A DNA stretch of 64,000 nt from Aldehydirespirator sp965221215 (GCA_965221215.1 OZ244872.1:1798001-1862000), one strand, 5' to 3'. Positions 35,284 to 43,765 are shown, counted from the first letter of the stretch. Numbers and translations are program-made. The notes: generated from the sequence alone by a model not told the origin.

Positions 35284-35305
35284 CGCCGCCACCGCAACGG
35301 CGGCG
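35284..35305. terminator. GC-rich hairpin between convergent genes
   Basis: CGCCGCC at 35284-35290 pairs with GGCGGCG at 35299-35305 across an 8-base loop. It lies between two convergent stop codons (35244 and 35309). There is no T-run, so it is at best a weak or factor-assisted terminator serving both strands. Confidence 0.35.
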
Positions 35306-35308
35306 CTG

Positions 35309-35857
35309 TCACGACGCGGCGAGAACCTGGGGCTCGGCCAGGTTGATGGTGAAGGCGAGCATGGTGTAGTAGCCCACCAGCGTGGTCAATTCCACCACTC
35401 CGGCGGTGCCGAGCCGGTCGCGCGCCGCCGCGTATGCGGCGTCGGACACCCTGGAAGCGGCGCACATCTCCCGCACGAAGCCGACCACCACGTCGTCGGG
35501 CGGCTCCACCGCGCCGTCGCGGTCGCGCACCGCCGCGATCGTCGCCTCGGCCACTCCGGCCGACCGGGCCAGCCCGACGTGAGTGTCCCACTCGAACCCG
35601 CAGGCGTGGGCCACCGCCGCGGTGATGATGGCCAGCTCCCGGTCGTGGTCGCTCAAGGCGCCCTCGTAGCGGATCTGATGGCCGAGCTCGGCTGCGGGCC
35701 GGGCCATCTCGGGGACGTGGAGCATCACCTCGTAGGGGCGGATCATCGTGCCCCGGCTCTCGACGATCCAGTCGAACACCGCCAACTGGGTCTCGCTGAG
35801 ACCCTCGCGGTCGGCAAGCAGCGGAAGTCTGGCCTCATGGGCCCGGTGATTGGTCAT
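35309..35857 (-). CDS. Carboxymuconolactone decarboxylase / AhpD-like protein
   Basis: A 182-residue helical protein. The core REGLSETQLAVFDWIVESRG...GHQIRYEGALSDHDRELAIITAAVAHACGFEWDTHVGLARSAG matches carboxymuconolactone decarboxylase-like proteins of the 4-carboxymuconolactone/AhpD superfamily. The EWxxH part is kept, but there is no CxxC pair, so it is not a peroxidase of the AhpD type. The start at 35857 gives MTNHRAHEARL; an in-frame ATG three codons earlier is possible. It is divergent from the amidohydrolase gene. Confidence 0.8.
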   Translation of the reverse strand: MTNHRAHEARLPLLADREGLSETQLAVFDWIVESRGTMIRPYEVMLHVPEMARPAAELGHQIRYEGALSDHDRELAIITAAVAHACGFEWDTHVGLARSAGVAEATIAAVRDRDGAVEPPDDVVVGFVREMCAASRVSDAAYAAARDRLGTAGVVELTTLVGYYTMLAFTINLAEPQVLAAS

Positions 35858-35891
35858 GAACCCCATTATCACACCGCCGCCTCCCGCCGCG

Positions 35892-35982
35892 AAGTCTGGC
35901 CATGACTGTCCGCCGGGGCGAAGTACAGGGCGCGAGTGCGCCAGGTCGGGGGCCGTGCCCCGGTGCCCAAAGTCTGGCCATG
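35892..35982. promoter_or_regulatory. Direct repeat pair in a divergent promoter region
   Basis: AAGTCTGGCCATG occurs at 35892-35904 and again at 35970-35982, 78 bases apart. The TGGCCA centre is palindromic, and both copies are followed by a TGTCC or GTCC and a C/G-rich block. They lie in the 220-base spacer between the divergent carboxymuconolactone-type gene and the amidohydrolase gene, so they may be operator sites for a shared regulator. Confidence 0.4.
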
Positions 35983-36083
35983 TCCGGTCGCCGGGGGCGG
36001 CGAACCCACGGTCGGACCCCGAATCGTTTCGTGATCGAGGGCTGCGGTATGGTCCGACCGCGGCCCGGCGGTAGGAGGCAACG

Positions 36084-37508
36084 GTGAGTTCATGGATCTT
36101 GATCAGCGGGGGAACTGTCATCGACGGCACCGGCGCGCCCGCGGTCGACGACTGCTCGGTTCTGGTGCGCGACGACACCATCGAGGCGGTCGGCGCGGGC
36201 GCCGGCGCCGAGTCGATACCGCGCGGCGACAAGGTGGTGCGCATCGACGCCACCGGCAAGACGGTGATGCCGGGGCTGATCGACGCCCACTGCCACACGT
36301 CGTTCGGCGAGGCCCGCATGCAGGAGGAGCAGGATCTCTACACCAGCCACGAGCTGCGCACGCTGCGCTCGGCCTGGAACGTCACCAAGGTGCTGCGGTC
36401 CGGGGTGACTGGCATCTCTGATCCCGGCGGCAGCTACTTCATCGGCGTCGGCATGCGCGAGGGCATCGCCGAGGGCCTCGTCCAGGGTCCTCGCATGACC
36501 ACCGCAGGCCGGTTCCTGTCCACCAGCAACGGGATAGCCGACTGGTATCCAACCTCGGTGGGGGTGCCGGACTCGAGCATCGGCAAGGTGGTCAACACCG
36601 CCGATGAGATGGTCACCGAGGTGCGCCACCAGGTGAAGAACGGCGTGGACCTGATCAAGATCGGCGACAGCCCACTTGGCGACTACGAGGCGTTCTCCCG
36701 CGACGAGGTCAAGGCCATGTCCGACGCCGCCCACCGGCTCAACAAGCGCATCACCATGCACGCCCGCGGCTCCAACAACGTCGACTCGGCCGTGGCCGGC
36801 GAACTGGACTGGATCATGCACGGCAACGCCTTGCGCGACGACACCATCGAGCGGCTCGCCGAGTCGAAGATCCCGCTGTGCCCGGTGCTGCTGCTGCTCG
36901 GCAACCTGGGGGAGTTGGGCGGCGCAGTGGGCGTGCCCCAGGGCCTGCGCGACGCCTACATGAGGCTGACCGAGGCCACCGCCGAGTCGCTGCACAAGGC
37001 CCGAGAGGCGGGCGTCACCCTCATCGTCGGCTCCGACACCGGCTTCGCGGTGACCCCGTACGGCGAGTGGCACGCCCGTGAGCTGGAGCTGCTGATGCGC
37101 TACGCCGGAATGACCGCGCTCGAAGCGATCAAGGCCGCCACCAGCGACTGCGCCATCGTGCTCGGCGAAGACAACGACGTCGGGGCGCTCGCAGCCGGCA
37201 AGGGCGCCGACATCATCATCGTGGACGGCGATCCGCTGGCCGACATCCGGGTGCTGCAACAGAAGGAGCGGATCGAGACGGTGATCCTGCGAGGCGAGGT
37301 GCAGACCTTCGACGACGAGGTGCTGGCCCAGCGCCGCCCCTATGACCGTGCCCAGCACATCTGCCCGTCGGAGATCACCTACGAAGTCGTCTACAACGGG
37401 GGCCCAGGGTCGCAGCCGGACCCCCGCGACTTCGACTCCAACGGCGATCGCGAGCTGCTCGACGAGCTCGACGACCTGGCCGCCACCGCCGCCCAAGAGT
37501 CAAGCTGA
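36084..37508 (+). CDS. Amidohydrolase-superfamily metal-dependent hydrolase
   Basis: A 474-residue enzyme, GTG start with AGGAGG five to six bases upstream. It follows the imidazolonepropionase/prolidase-like type: GKTVMPGLIDAHCHT (metal-binding His-x-His), VDLIKIGDS (lysine position), TMHARG, and VGSDTGFAVTPYGEWHARELELLMRYAGMTALEAIKAAT near the C-terminus. It should cleave an amide or cyclic amide. It is followed by an alpha/beta hydrolase on the same strand, so the pair may be catabolic. Confidence 0.88.
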   Translation: MSSWILISGGTVIDGTGAPAVDDCSVLVRDDTIEAVGAGAGAESIPRGDKVVRIDATGKTVMPGLIDAHCHTSFGEARMQEEQDLYTSHELRTLRSAWNVTKVLRSGVTGISDPGGSYFIGVGMREGIAEGLVQGPRMTTAGRFLSTSNGIADWYPTSVGVPDSSIGKVVNTADEMVTEVRHQVKNGVDLIKIGDSPLGDYEAFSRDEVKAMSDAAHRLNKRITMHARGSNNVDSAVAGELDWIMHGNALRDDTIERLAESKIPLCPVLLLLGNLGELGGAVGVPQGLRDAYMRLTEATAESLHKAREAGVTLIVGSDTGFAVTPYGEWHARELELLMRYAGMTALEAIKAATSDCAIVLGEDNDVGALAAGKGADIIIVDGDPLADIRVLQQKERIETVILRGEVQTFDDEVLAQRRPYDRAQHICPSEITYEVVYNGGPGSQPDPRDFDSNGDRELLDELDDLAATAAQESS

Positions 37509-37596
37509 GCTCGGCTATGGGCAGCACCGCGTTGCGACGGCCAGCGCCGCGGTCCAGCACGCTGCCTGCGCCCCTCACCCGTCGGAGGTACGTGCG

Positions 37597-38451
37597 GTGA
37601 TCCAGTATCCGCTCGGCGCGGCCGGGATCCTGACCCGCGTCCTCGAAGCCGGCGAGGGCGACCGGACCATGCTGCTGGTCCACGGCGTGGGGGCCCGAGC
37701 CGACCGCTGGCGCCACAACCTCGACGCCTTCGCCGCGGCGGGCTACCACGTCTACGCCATCGACCTGCCCGGTCACGGCCTGGCCGAGAAGGGCGCCTGC
37801 TTCGACCATTCAGTTCCCAACTACGCGGCCTTCGCCCGGGCCGTGCTCGACGAGGTCGGGGCCACCGGCGAGGTCTGCCTGGTGGGCACGTCGCTGGGTG
37901 GCCATGTGATGGCTGCGGTGGCCTGCCAGATTCCTGAGCGGGTGGCCGCGCTGGTGATGGTGGGAACGCTGGGCATGGCCTCCATCGGCCAGGCGGCCCG
38001 TGAGCGCACTGCGGGCCTGATCGGCGACACCACCCCCGAGATGGTGGACCGCAAGCTCCATTCGGTGCTCCACGACGACAGCCTGGTCACCGCCGAGTTG
38101 CACCGCGAGGAGGTGCGCATCAACAACTCGCCCGGCGCGGCCGAGGGCTTTGAGCGGGTCGCCGACTATTTCGCCAACCGCATCGACGATGACGTGGTGG
38201 GCGAGCAGCTCGCCGCCCTGAGCGGCCGGTTCAGTATGCTGCTGGTGTGGGGCCGCGAGGATCTGGGCTTCCCGCTGGCCATGGGCGAGGCCGCCCACAA
38301 GCTGCTCGACGGGTCGCGCCTGGCCATCATGGACAACGCCGCCCACGCCCCCTACTACGAGCGGCCCGAGACCTTCAACGCCATAGTCACCCAATTCTTG
38401 GCAGGCCGCCTCGGCTCACAACCCCTAGAAGGCGTAGAGCTGCGAGGCTGA
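37597..38451 (+). CDS. Alpha/beta hydrolase (meta-cleavage product hydrolase-like)
   Basis: A 284-residue hydrolase, GTG start with GGAGG eight bases upstream. Oxyanion region MLLVHGVGARADRW, IDLPGHGLAE, nucleophile GTSLGGH with Ser, the acid in LLVWGREDLGFPL, and His in MDNAAHAPYYERPETF complete the triad. The last four elements resemble C-C bond hydrolases of ring-cleavage pathways. It follows the amidohydrolase gene by 88 bases. Confidence 0.88.
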   Translation: MIQYPLGAAGILTRVLEAGEGDRTMLLVHGVGARADRWRHNLDAFAAAGYHVYAIDLPGHGLAEKGACFDHSVPNYAAFARAVLDEVGATGEVCLVGTSLGGHVMAAVACQIPERVAALVMVGTLGMASIGQAARERTAGLIGDTTPEMVDRKLHSVLHDDSLVTAELHREEVRINNSPGAAEGFERVADYFANRIDDDVVGEQLAALSGRFSMLLVWGREDLGFPLAMGEAAHKLLDGSRLAIMDNAAHAPYYERPETFNAIVTQFLAGRLGSQPLEGVELRG

Positions 38452-38707
38452 CCCAGAGATGCACTGAAGATTGCCCGCTGAGATCCGAAGACCCCGGTGC
38501 GCCAAGACGAGTGGACGGTGTGGCGCGTTGGACATCGCGGATCGGACGACGGGTGCCTGCGTTGCCGCTACGGTTGCGGTTCATGAAGCGCCAGGGAGTC
38601 GCAATAGGTCCAACGGTCAGACGGGGGCACGGTCGCCGTTTTGACGGAACTTCTCCGATCCTTTGCGTACCGGTCTCCGTCAGTGTCGGGTGGCACGAGG
38701 GGGCAGC

Positions 38708-39016
38708 ATGATCGGTGTCGTTGCTGACCGAGCAACGGAGATCGAGGGTCTGTGCCGCCGTTTCCATGTGGGTCGGCTAACCGTGTTCGGATCAGCTTCG
38801 CGGGGGGACTACAACCCTGATCTAAGCGACCTGGACTTCTTGGTCGAATTCCAGCCGGCCGCTCTGGACGACTACGCCAACACGTACTTCGGGCTGCTGG
38901 AGGCGCTGGAGACGCTGTTTGGAGTACCGGTCGATCTCGTCGTGCGATCGGCCATCAAGAACCAGTACTTCCTGCGCTCCGTCAACGAGACGAGCAGCGT
39001 GCTGTATGAGGCTTGA
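38708..39016 (+). CDS. MNT-type nucleotidyltransferase, probable antitoxin without partner
   Basis: A 102-residue minimal nucleotidyltransferase. The active-site motif is FGSASRGDYNPDLSDLDFLVEF: G28-S29 and S40-D41-x-D43. Proteins of this type pair with HEPN toxins (MNT-HEPN, type VII systems), which they inactivate by adding nucleotides. The ATG at 38708 has a G-rich ribosome site just upstream. No HEPN gene follows: an IS remnant begins 12 bases after the stop. So the partner may have been lost. The 250 bases upstream show no gene. Confidence 0.75.
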   Translation: MIGVVADRATEIEGLCRRFHVGRLTVFGSASRGDYNPDLSDLDFLVEFQPAALDDYANTYFGLLEALETLFGVPVDLVVRSAIKNQYFLRSVNETSSVLYEA

Positions 39017-39028
39017 GACTCGGAAGTA

Positions 39029-39367
39029 CCTACACGAGTAGTTCCAAGGGGTCAGTGGTCGTAGGCGGTGAGGGAGCGGGCGGGGCCGGGTTGTTGGGTG
39101 GTTTGGTTGTGCCAGATTGCTGCGGTGAGGGCGAGGAGCGGTTGCAGGACGCGCGCGGCGACGCCGCCTCTGGTGCGGCCGTGGTGGCGTTCGAGGCCGA
39201 GTTGGGCTTTGAGGGGTCTGATCCCCAGAGCCGGGATCGCCCGGGGCGGGTTCATGCCGAGATCCTCCAAGATCGGGGCTTGTTGACAGCCCAGATCTTG
39301 GACACCCTCAAACCCAACGACGCGGACCCACCACCACCCCCGCACCCCTTGGAACTACTCGTCTAGG
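39029..39367 (-). mobile_element. Internally deleted IS element with both inverted repeats
   Basis: The left end, CCTACACGAGTAGTTCC followed by AAGGGGT (39029-39052), matches the inverted right end at 39344-39367 in 23 of 24 positions. Between them, on the minus strand, is the tail of a transposase (39052-39345): GRTRGGVAARVLQPLLALTAAIWHNQTTQQPG...RSLTAYDH-stop, which resembles the C-terminus of IS982-type transposases. The rest of the transposase, including its catalytic region, is gone. Total length is 339 bp. The right end with five extra bases also occurs alone at 18645-18673. Confidence 0.7.
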
Positions 39368-39795
39368 GCACCCGGTTGGGCGAGCCGATCCTGGGTGAAT
39401 GCGGTGCGAATCGATCCCGGAGCCACCGCGTTGACCCGGATGCCTCTCGGAGCAAGCTCCAGTGCAGCGTTCTTCGTGAGCAGGGCAACAGCAGCCTTGC
39501 TCGCGCCGTAGTGCGACGTGTTGACCAGGGCTATGAACGACGACATGCTGGCCATGTGCATGATCGACCCGCCTGCCTTCATTCGACGCGCCGCGCTCTG
39601 AATCCCGAACAAGCACCCCTGGCATTGACTCTCATGAGCCGATCGAAGACCTCCGGTTCAATGTCGAGAAGCGTCGTTCGATCGATCACGCCCGCGTTGT
39701 TCACCCAAGCCGTCAGTGGGCCCAGGTCCTGAGCGTGATCGGCAAGGGTTCTCCACGGACTCCCGGCTCGTGACATCCGTCACGTCGGCCTCTCG
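39355..39795 (-). pseudogene. Broken short-chain dehydrogenase gene
   Basis: Three pieces of one SDR read in different frames on the minus strand. The first, ADVTDVTSRES, ends near 39742. The second, DLGPLTAWVNNAGVIDRTTLLDIEPEVFDRLMRVNARGAC, ends near 39612. The third, FGIQSAARRMKAGGSIMHMASMSSF...YGASKAAVALLTKNAALELAPRGIRVNAVAPGSIRT, has the YxxxK motif. Single-base changes explain both shifts. The N-terminal Rossmann motif is missing, and the 3' end is cut at the IS inverted repeat. It is not functional. The 200 bases beyond it (39796-40003) show no gene. Confidence 0.8.
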
Positions 39796-40003
39796 TCACG
39801 GTACAGCCCCACCGCGCCGACCAGCACTCTCACGAATCGGGATGGGATCAATGGGTGACGGACCGCAGCTCACCCAATATGGAGCCGGTCCTACGAAGAG
39901 GCCGAGGCTCTCAGGGCCAGTCGTCAGCGGTTTAGCCGCCCACGGCTGGCACGGACGCACGCCCCTAGTCCGAGGCCCGAGATCGTGCGTGGCACTGCGC
40001 GCG

Positions 40004-41032
40004 TTAGATCAGGGCGCTGCTGTCGTGGATGACGGCCAAGGCGTCGTCGAACTCGATCCAGTCGTCATCGGAGTAGACAAGATGTCGCAGTCTGGGGTAC
40101 GCGTCCTGGAGGGCTCGATGGGCGGGGTGCCCTGGCTCGAAGGCTGGTGAGGCCGCGAACCCGTCGGCGGGGCGTTGCGTTGCCCGAGCGGTGAGCCCTG
40201 TAGGGATGGAGTCCACGATGAACTCGTGCAACTCCGCTACCAACTGGCTATTGAGCCGGGGTTTCACTGTCTCGTGGCGTATCAAGCAGGCCAAGTCGTA
40301 GATGTCCCGGGCGCGGCTACTTGCCTCGCTGGGGTCGTCGGAGGTGCTGCGCCAATGCAGAGCGTCGAGCTTGTCCACAACTGCGATGAGCGGGTCCGCT
40401 GTGAGGACTTCGAATGGCTGCAGCAGTGGGTGCTCCTCCAGAAGCGCCGGGTCTAGGCCGGCGGCGGCTTCGCCCGCTAGAGAGGTCACTGTCCGGCTGC
40501 TGTGTGTGCCCGGCGGCTGGCCACGGATGTTCATTTCGACGAGCACTTCGCCAAACACCATCCCGCCCGGACCGGCGGCGGGGCGCGTCGACACGGGCGG
40601 GTAGTGGACCGTTGTGGTCGCGAGGTTGGTGCCCTGCTGGTCGTGGTCCATCTCCAGCGCGAGCCCCGTCTCGAGTCTCGTCTGCAGTTCTCGGCGGACT
40701 CTCTTGCGACGGCTGTCCCCGAACTGCTGATCGGGTGGGGGCACGATGTTCACATCCACGTCCTCAGAGAAGCGATGCAGAATCGGGTACGCCTTCGCCA
40801 AAGACGTGCCGCCCTTGAACATCACCAAGGCTTCGGGGCACACCACGGACGGCACCACCGCATGGCGGATCGCTTCGGTCACGTAGAGATCTTTGTGGAC
40901 CATCTGTTCGATGTTCCGCGACAGGTCGAACTTGTCGGCCAGCGCATCAAGGATCGCGTCCCAGACTTCGCCGCTTGCGATGAGCGAGCTGATGTCTTCT
41001 ACGCATCCGGCCACGGCGCAGTTGCGACCCAT
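40004..41032 (-). CDS. abiEii: AbiEii-family nucleotidyltransferase toxin
   Basis: A 342-residue toxin of the AbiE type IV toxin-antitoxin and phage abortive infection system. The family motifs are KGGTSLAK (73-80, start of the GS motif) and RFSEDVDVNI (S89-E90-D91-x-D93), then the helical region with DKLDALHWR...RDIYDLACLI near residue 240-270, where the Lys and Asp motifs are found. The start overlaps the AbiEi stop as TAATG. Nucleotidyl transfer by such toxins slows growth on infection. Confidence 0.85.
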   Translation of the reverse strand: MGRNCAVAGCVEDISSLIASGEVWDAILDALADKFDLSRNIEQMVHKDLYVTEAIRHAVVPSVVCPEALVMFKGGTSLAKAYPILHRFSEDVDVNIVPPPDQQFGDSRRKRVRRELQTRLETGLALEMDHDQQGTNLATTTVHYPPVSTRPAAGPGGMVFGEVLVEMNIRGQPPGTHSSRTVTSLAGEAAAGLDPALLEEHPLLQPFEVLTADPLIAVVDKLDALHWRSTSDDPSEASSRARDIYDLACLIRHETVKPRLNSQLVAELHEFIVDSIPTGLTARATQRPADGFAASPAFEPGHPAHRALQDAYPRLRHLVYSDDDWIEFDDALAVIHDSSALI

Positions 41033-41682
41033 TAGCGGACCGCGGCCGCGTCGACGGCCGCGGCAAGAGCGCGGCATCTCGGCAAGAAATCCGGGCCCAG
41101 TCCGCGTTCGGCCTCGGCTGCCTCGAGCAGCAGGTCGCTGCGCACCTCGTCGCCGTAGTAGCCGCGCTGGTTGTTGCGCCTGAACTTCTCCAACGCCTCA
41201 TCCCAAGGCACCTCGGCCCAGGCATCGAAGCATCGGACAGCTTCGAGCAGCGACACCTCCCATCGCCGCAGGTCCAGGCGTCTGGTGTTGGAGCGCCCGA
41301 CGAACACCGCGCCACTCTCTGGGCATCGCGGTGGCCGCCCCACGACGGCCACCCAAGGACGCGGCGACACCTGGGTGCTCCAGCCGATCTGATTGATGAC
41401 GGCGGGCCCGGTGATGCCAGCGCCAGGCCCTGCGACCCGCCACGGCAAGGCACTGAGCGCCACGGCCGGCAGCTTCGTCCGGTAACGGGCCCCCACCCGG
41501 CGGCGGCCGTAGACCCCTCGGCAGGCGCGCGCTATAAGCGGGTCGTCGCCGCGGCAGAGCCTGCCCAAGGCCATCTTGAGAGCGTCTCGTGACTTGTCGG
41601 GGAAGGCTCTTTGCACATCGTCGAGATCGAACAGATCGCCGACTGGCAGCTGCTGTGCCCATCTGCGGATGTCTCCGTACAT
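41032..41682 (-). CDS. abiEi: AbiEi-type antitoxin
   Basis: A 216-residue protein directly upstream of and overlapping abiEii. The N-terminal winged-helix segment is LFDLDDVQRAFPDKSRDALKMALGRLCRGDDPLIARACRGVYGRR, which fits the DNA-binding domain of AbiEi. The C-terminal part has SRPWVAVVGRPP and RRLDLRRWEVSLLEAVRCFDAWAEV, which resembles the antitoxin domain. AbiEi proteins repress their own operon at paired inverted repeats; such repeats are seen just upstream. GGGGA precedes the ATG by about eight bases. Confidence 0.8.
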   Translation of the reverse strand: MYGDIRRWAQQLPVGDLFDLDDVQRAFPDKSRDALKMALGRLCRGDDPLIARACRGVYGRRRVGARYRTKLPAVALSALPWRVAGPGAGITGPAVINQIGWSTQVSPRPWVAVVGRPPRCPESGAVFVGRSNTRRLDLRRWEVSLLEAVRCFDAWAEVPWDEALEKFRRNNQRGYYGDEVRSDLLLEAAEAERGLGPDFLPRCRALAAAVDAAAVR

Positions 41683-41695
41683 CGTTCTATCCCCA

Positions 41696-41778
41696 AAAGC
41701 GTTACTTCATTGTAGCACACAATCGAGACAACGCGAAACGCGCAAAGCGTTACTTCATTGTAGCACACAATCGAGACA
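41696..41778 (-). promoter_or_regulatory. Paired 35-bp operator repeats of the AbiE operon
   Basis: A perfect 35-base direct repeat occurs at 41696-41730 and 41744-41778 (period 48). Each copy contains the inverted repeat ATTGT-AGCAC-ACAAT. On the minus strand each copy also contains TACAAT, a good -10 box; the one nearer the gene would give a leader of about 20 bases. This matches the paired inverted repeats bound by AbiEi in known systems and implies autorepression. Confidence 0.75.
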
Positions 41779-41834
41779 TGCGACGTATGAGCGTCGTTTC
41801 CAGAGTGGCGATCGTTTCTCACTTGTGCTTCTAG

Positions 41835-42032
41835 TCATGCCTCGGATCGTGCTGTGAGCCATTCGTCGATGAGGTGGGCGGGCCAGCCGACGGCGTTGGC
41901 GCTGAGTCGGATGGGCTGGGGGAATTCGCCCGCTCGACGAAGGCGCCAGATGGTTGTTCTTGACAGCCCTAGCTGGGCTTGGAGGTCAGCGACCCGCAGA
42001 ATCTGGCGTTCGGGTCGTGAGGTCGCGAGCAT
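41835..42032 (-). CDS. AlpA-type helix-turn-helix regulator/excisionase
   Basis: A 65-residue protein with the AlpA/MerR-like fold: ILRVADLQAQLGLSRTTIWRLRRAGEFPQPIRLSANAVGWPAHLIDEWLTAR. Such proteins act as excisionases or activators of integrases in prophages and integrative elements. No integrase is present in the window, so it is a remnant or acts in trans. It marks the region as a mobile island. Confidence 0.85.
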   Translation of the reverse strand: MLATSRPERQILRVADLQAQLGLSRTTIWRLRRAGEFPQPIRLSANAVGWPAHLIDEWLTARSEA

Positions 42033-42690
42033 GGACTTCCTCCGGTGGGAGCGTTGGGTGCCTCGATACCAGCTGTGAGGCGCCTGTCGTGTTGGTCAGG
42101 CAGTACTGAGCCATGCCCGCAACCTAGAGACGAGACACGAACGCTCGCGAACGCACCTGTGCTGACCTGCTCGAACTCGACCCAACACTGGTGTCGGCAG
42201 CGGGAAGGGACCGGGTAGAAGAGGCCGGTGGTGGCGCTTGCGGGGCGCATGACCGGCCCGGTGGGGTGATCTGCAAGGGGAACGGTGGGTCGTTGAGGCT
42301 TGTATTCCTCGTCATTCGGGTTGCGTTCCTGGCTGTAGAGCGGCGGGGCTCGGAGTCCGGTGTTGTGGCTGTGTCCGGTGGTGTCGGAGTTCGTTCGGTC
42401 TCTGTTGTTGGTGGGGAGCGTTCGCGACGATGTTTCCGGGTCAGTTTGGCCGCCACACGCTTGCACTAACAGTGCCGCCCACCTCAGAAGGGGTGAGCGT
42501 CCGCCAGAAATGGCGGACCGCCGCTCCGCCGCTGGAGCCGCTCGACGGCTTGAGGAACGCACGGCAACGCTGCGGAACGCTCGCGAACGCAGCGGCGATG
42601 TCGATGCATCTCATGGCTTCTGGTCAGGGCCGTGGTGCGGTTGGTTAGGATCCTGCCTGCGCAATAGCTGGTGAGGCTTACTTGCCGTTG
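42033..42690. other. Gene-poor 650-bp spacer with short repeats
   Basis: No convincing gene is seen on either strand. The 17-mer GAACGCTCGCGAACGCA occurs at 42139-42155 and 42575-42591, with a related inverted GCGTTCGCG at about 42418-42426. A perfect hairpin, GTCCGCC with GGCGGAC, lies at 42500-42519. These could be iterons or binding sites of an integrative element, but may be chance in GC-rich DNA. Confidence 0.4.
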
Positions 42691-43029
42691 TCAGTCGCAG
42701 AAGTGCTCCCACACCGCGTCTGCCCTGTACCAACCAATCCCGTCGATGTCCCAAAGCTCGCTCCAGCTGCGGATCGGCTGGGCCTCGACCAGCCGTTGCG
42801 CCAGCTCCCGTCCGATTTCGGGCACCTTCTCAAAGTCGGCTGCGGTGCGATGCTCGATCACCTGTTCATTGTTGCCGGCACGCAGGCGATTCACGTGCCG
42901 GTGAACCGTCTCGACCAGATCGTCGATCAGAGCGTCGGCCCGGGCGTGGAAGCCGGCGACGGCCTCCAGGATGTTGCTGAGAGGATCGGAGTCCGCCTCG
43001 TCGTGCACGGCGCCCTCGGTGTCGGTCAT
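42691..43029 (-). CDS. Helix-hairpin-helix domain protein
   Basis: A 112-residue protein. The first part, LSNILEAVAGFHARADALIDDLVETVHRHVNRL, is helical. The second is a ComEA-like helix-hairpin-helix: FEKVPEIGRELAQRLVEAQPIRSWSELWDIDGIGWYRADAVWEHF, which fits non-specific DNA binding. It is divergent from vsr and lies at the edge of the modification/defence cassette. Start placed at MTDTEGAVHDEADS; the longer upstream frame is not supported. Confidence 0.65.
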   Translation of the reverse strand: MTDTEGAVHDEADSDPLSNILEAVAGFHARADALIDDLVETVHRHVNRLRAGNNEQVIEHRTAADFEKVPEIGRELAQRLVEAQPIRSWSELWDIDGIGWYRADAVWEHFCD

Positions 43030-43289
43030 GGGTGCCACCGTACGGGCCACACCATCCCATCCCAGAAACCAGGGAGACTTCCGGTCGCCGACGTTTGCAG
43101 CGCCCGAAGGCTGATCGCGGCCGGCGGGTCGTCGTGCAGATGGTGATGTAGCTGCGCGTGGGCTTGCGCGCCGAGGCTTCAGGCCTGGCGAAGGGCGGTG
43201 GGTTGCGTCGAAGGTCACACGGGCAGCCCCGAGGTGCGGGCCTGGCTGCGTCACGTCGCCGGCAAGCGATCGGACCGGAACCAACCGCT

Positions 43290-43765
43290 ATGGTCGTGGA
43301 GGTGGCTGGGGGCTCTGGGAGCGGGTCTTGGGCTTCGTCGCCTGGCACGCGCAGGTCGATGCAGGGCAACCGGAGCCGCGACACGAAGCCCGAATTGGCT
43401 GTGCGATCTGCCGTTCATCGGCGGGGCCTTCGGTTCCGGGTCTCTGCCCGTCCCCAGCCTGAGCTTCCTCGCACGGCCGATCTGGTGCTGCGCAAAAGCC
43501 GGATCGCGGTATTCGTCGACGGCTGCTACTGGCAGGCTGCCCCGAGCACCACACACAACCCGCTACCAACGCCGAGTATTGGGCGGACAAGATCGCACGC
43601 AACATCGAACGGGACGCCGAGACCACCGACTATCTGCAGCAGGCTGGATGGACGGTGCTGAGGTTCTGGGAGCACGAGGACCCCGAGTCGGTGGCCGACC
43701 GTGTGCAGGAATCGGTACGCGCTGCGCTCCGCAATCACGCCAGCCCCGGAATCGTCTGCAGCTAG
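43290..43765 (+). pseudogene. vsr: Vsr-type very short patch repair endonuclease, frameshifted at the active-site motif
   Basis: Vsr nicks DNA at T:G mismatches left by deaminated 5-methylcytosine and is normally paired with a C5 methyltransferase. The frame from 43290 reads SWASSPGTRRSMQGNRSRDTKPELAVRSAVHRRGLRFRV, then LRKSRIAVFVDGCYW. At 43534 one base is lost inside the Trp-His-Gly-Cys motif, and the rest (GCPEHHTQPATNAEYWADKIARNIERD...VLRFWEHEDPESVADRV) continues in another frame to 43765. Restoring one base gives 158 residues, a normal Vsr length. A sequencing error is possible. Confidence 0.85.

Noticed and set aside
39013..39366. A plus-strand gene after the MNT nucleotidyltransferase as a HEPN partner
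   Set aside because: The frame lies inside the IS remnant, has no HEPN Arg-x4-6-His motif, and is antisense to the transposase tail.
41835..42032. Complete prophage or integrative element
   Set aside because: Only an AlpA-like regulator is found. No integrase, capsid, terminase or conjugation gene is seen in the window.
42124..42674. Small frames in the spacer beyond the AlpA gene
   Set aside because: They overlap one another on both strands, are rich in Arg, Ser, Thr and Pro, and show no domain or ribosome site.
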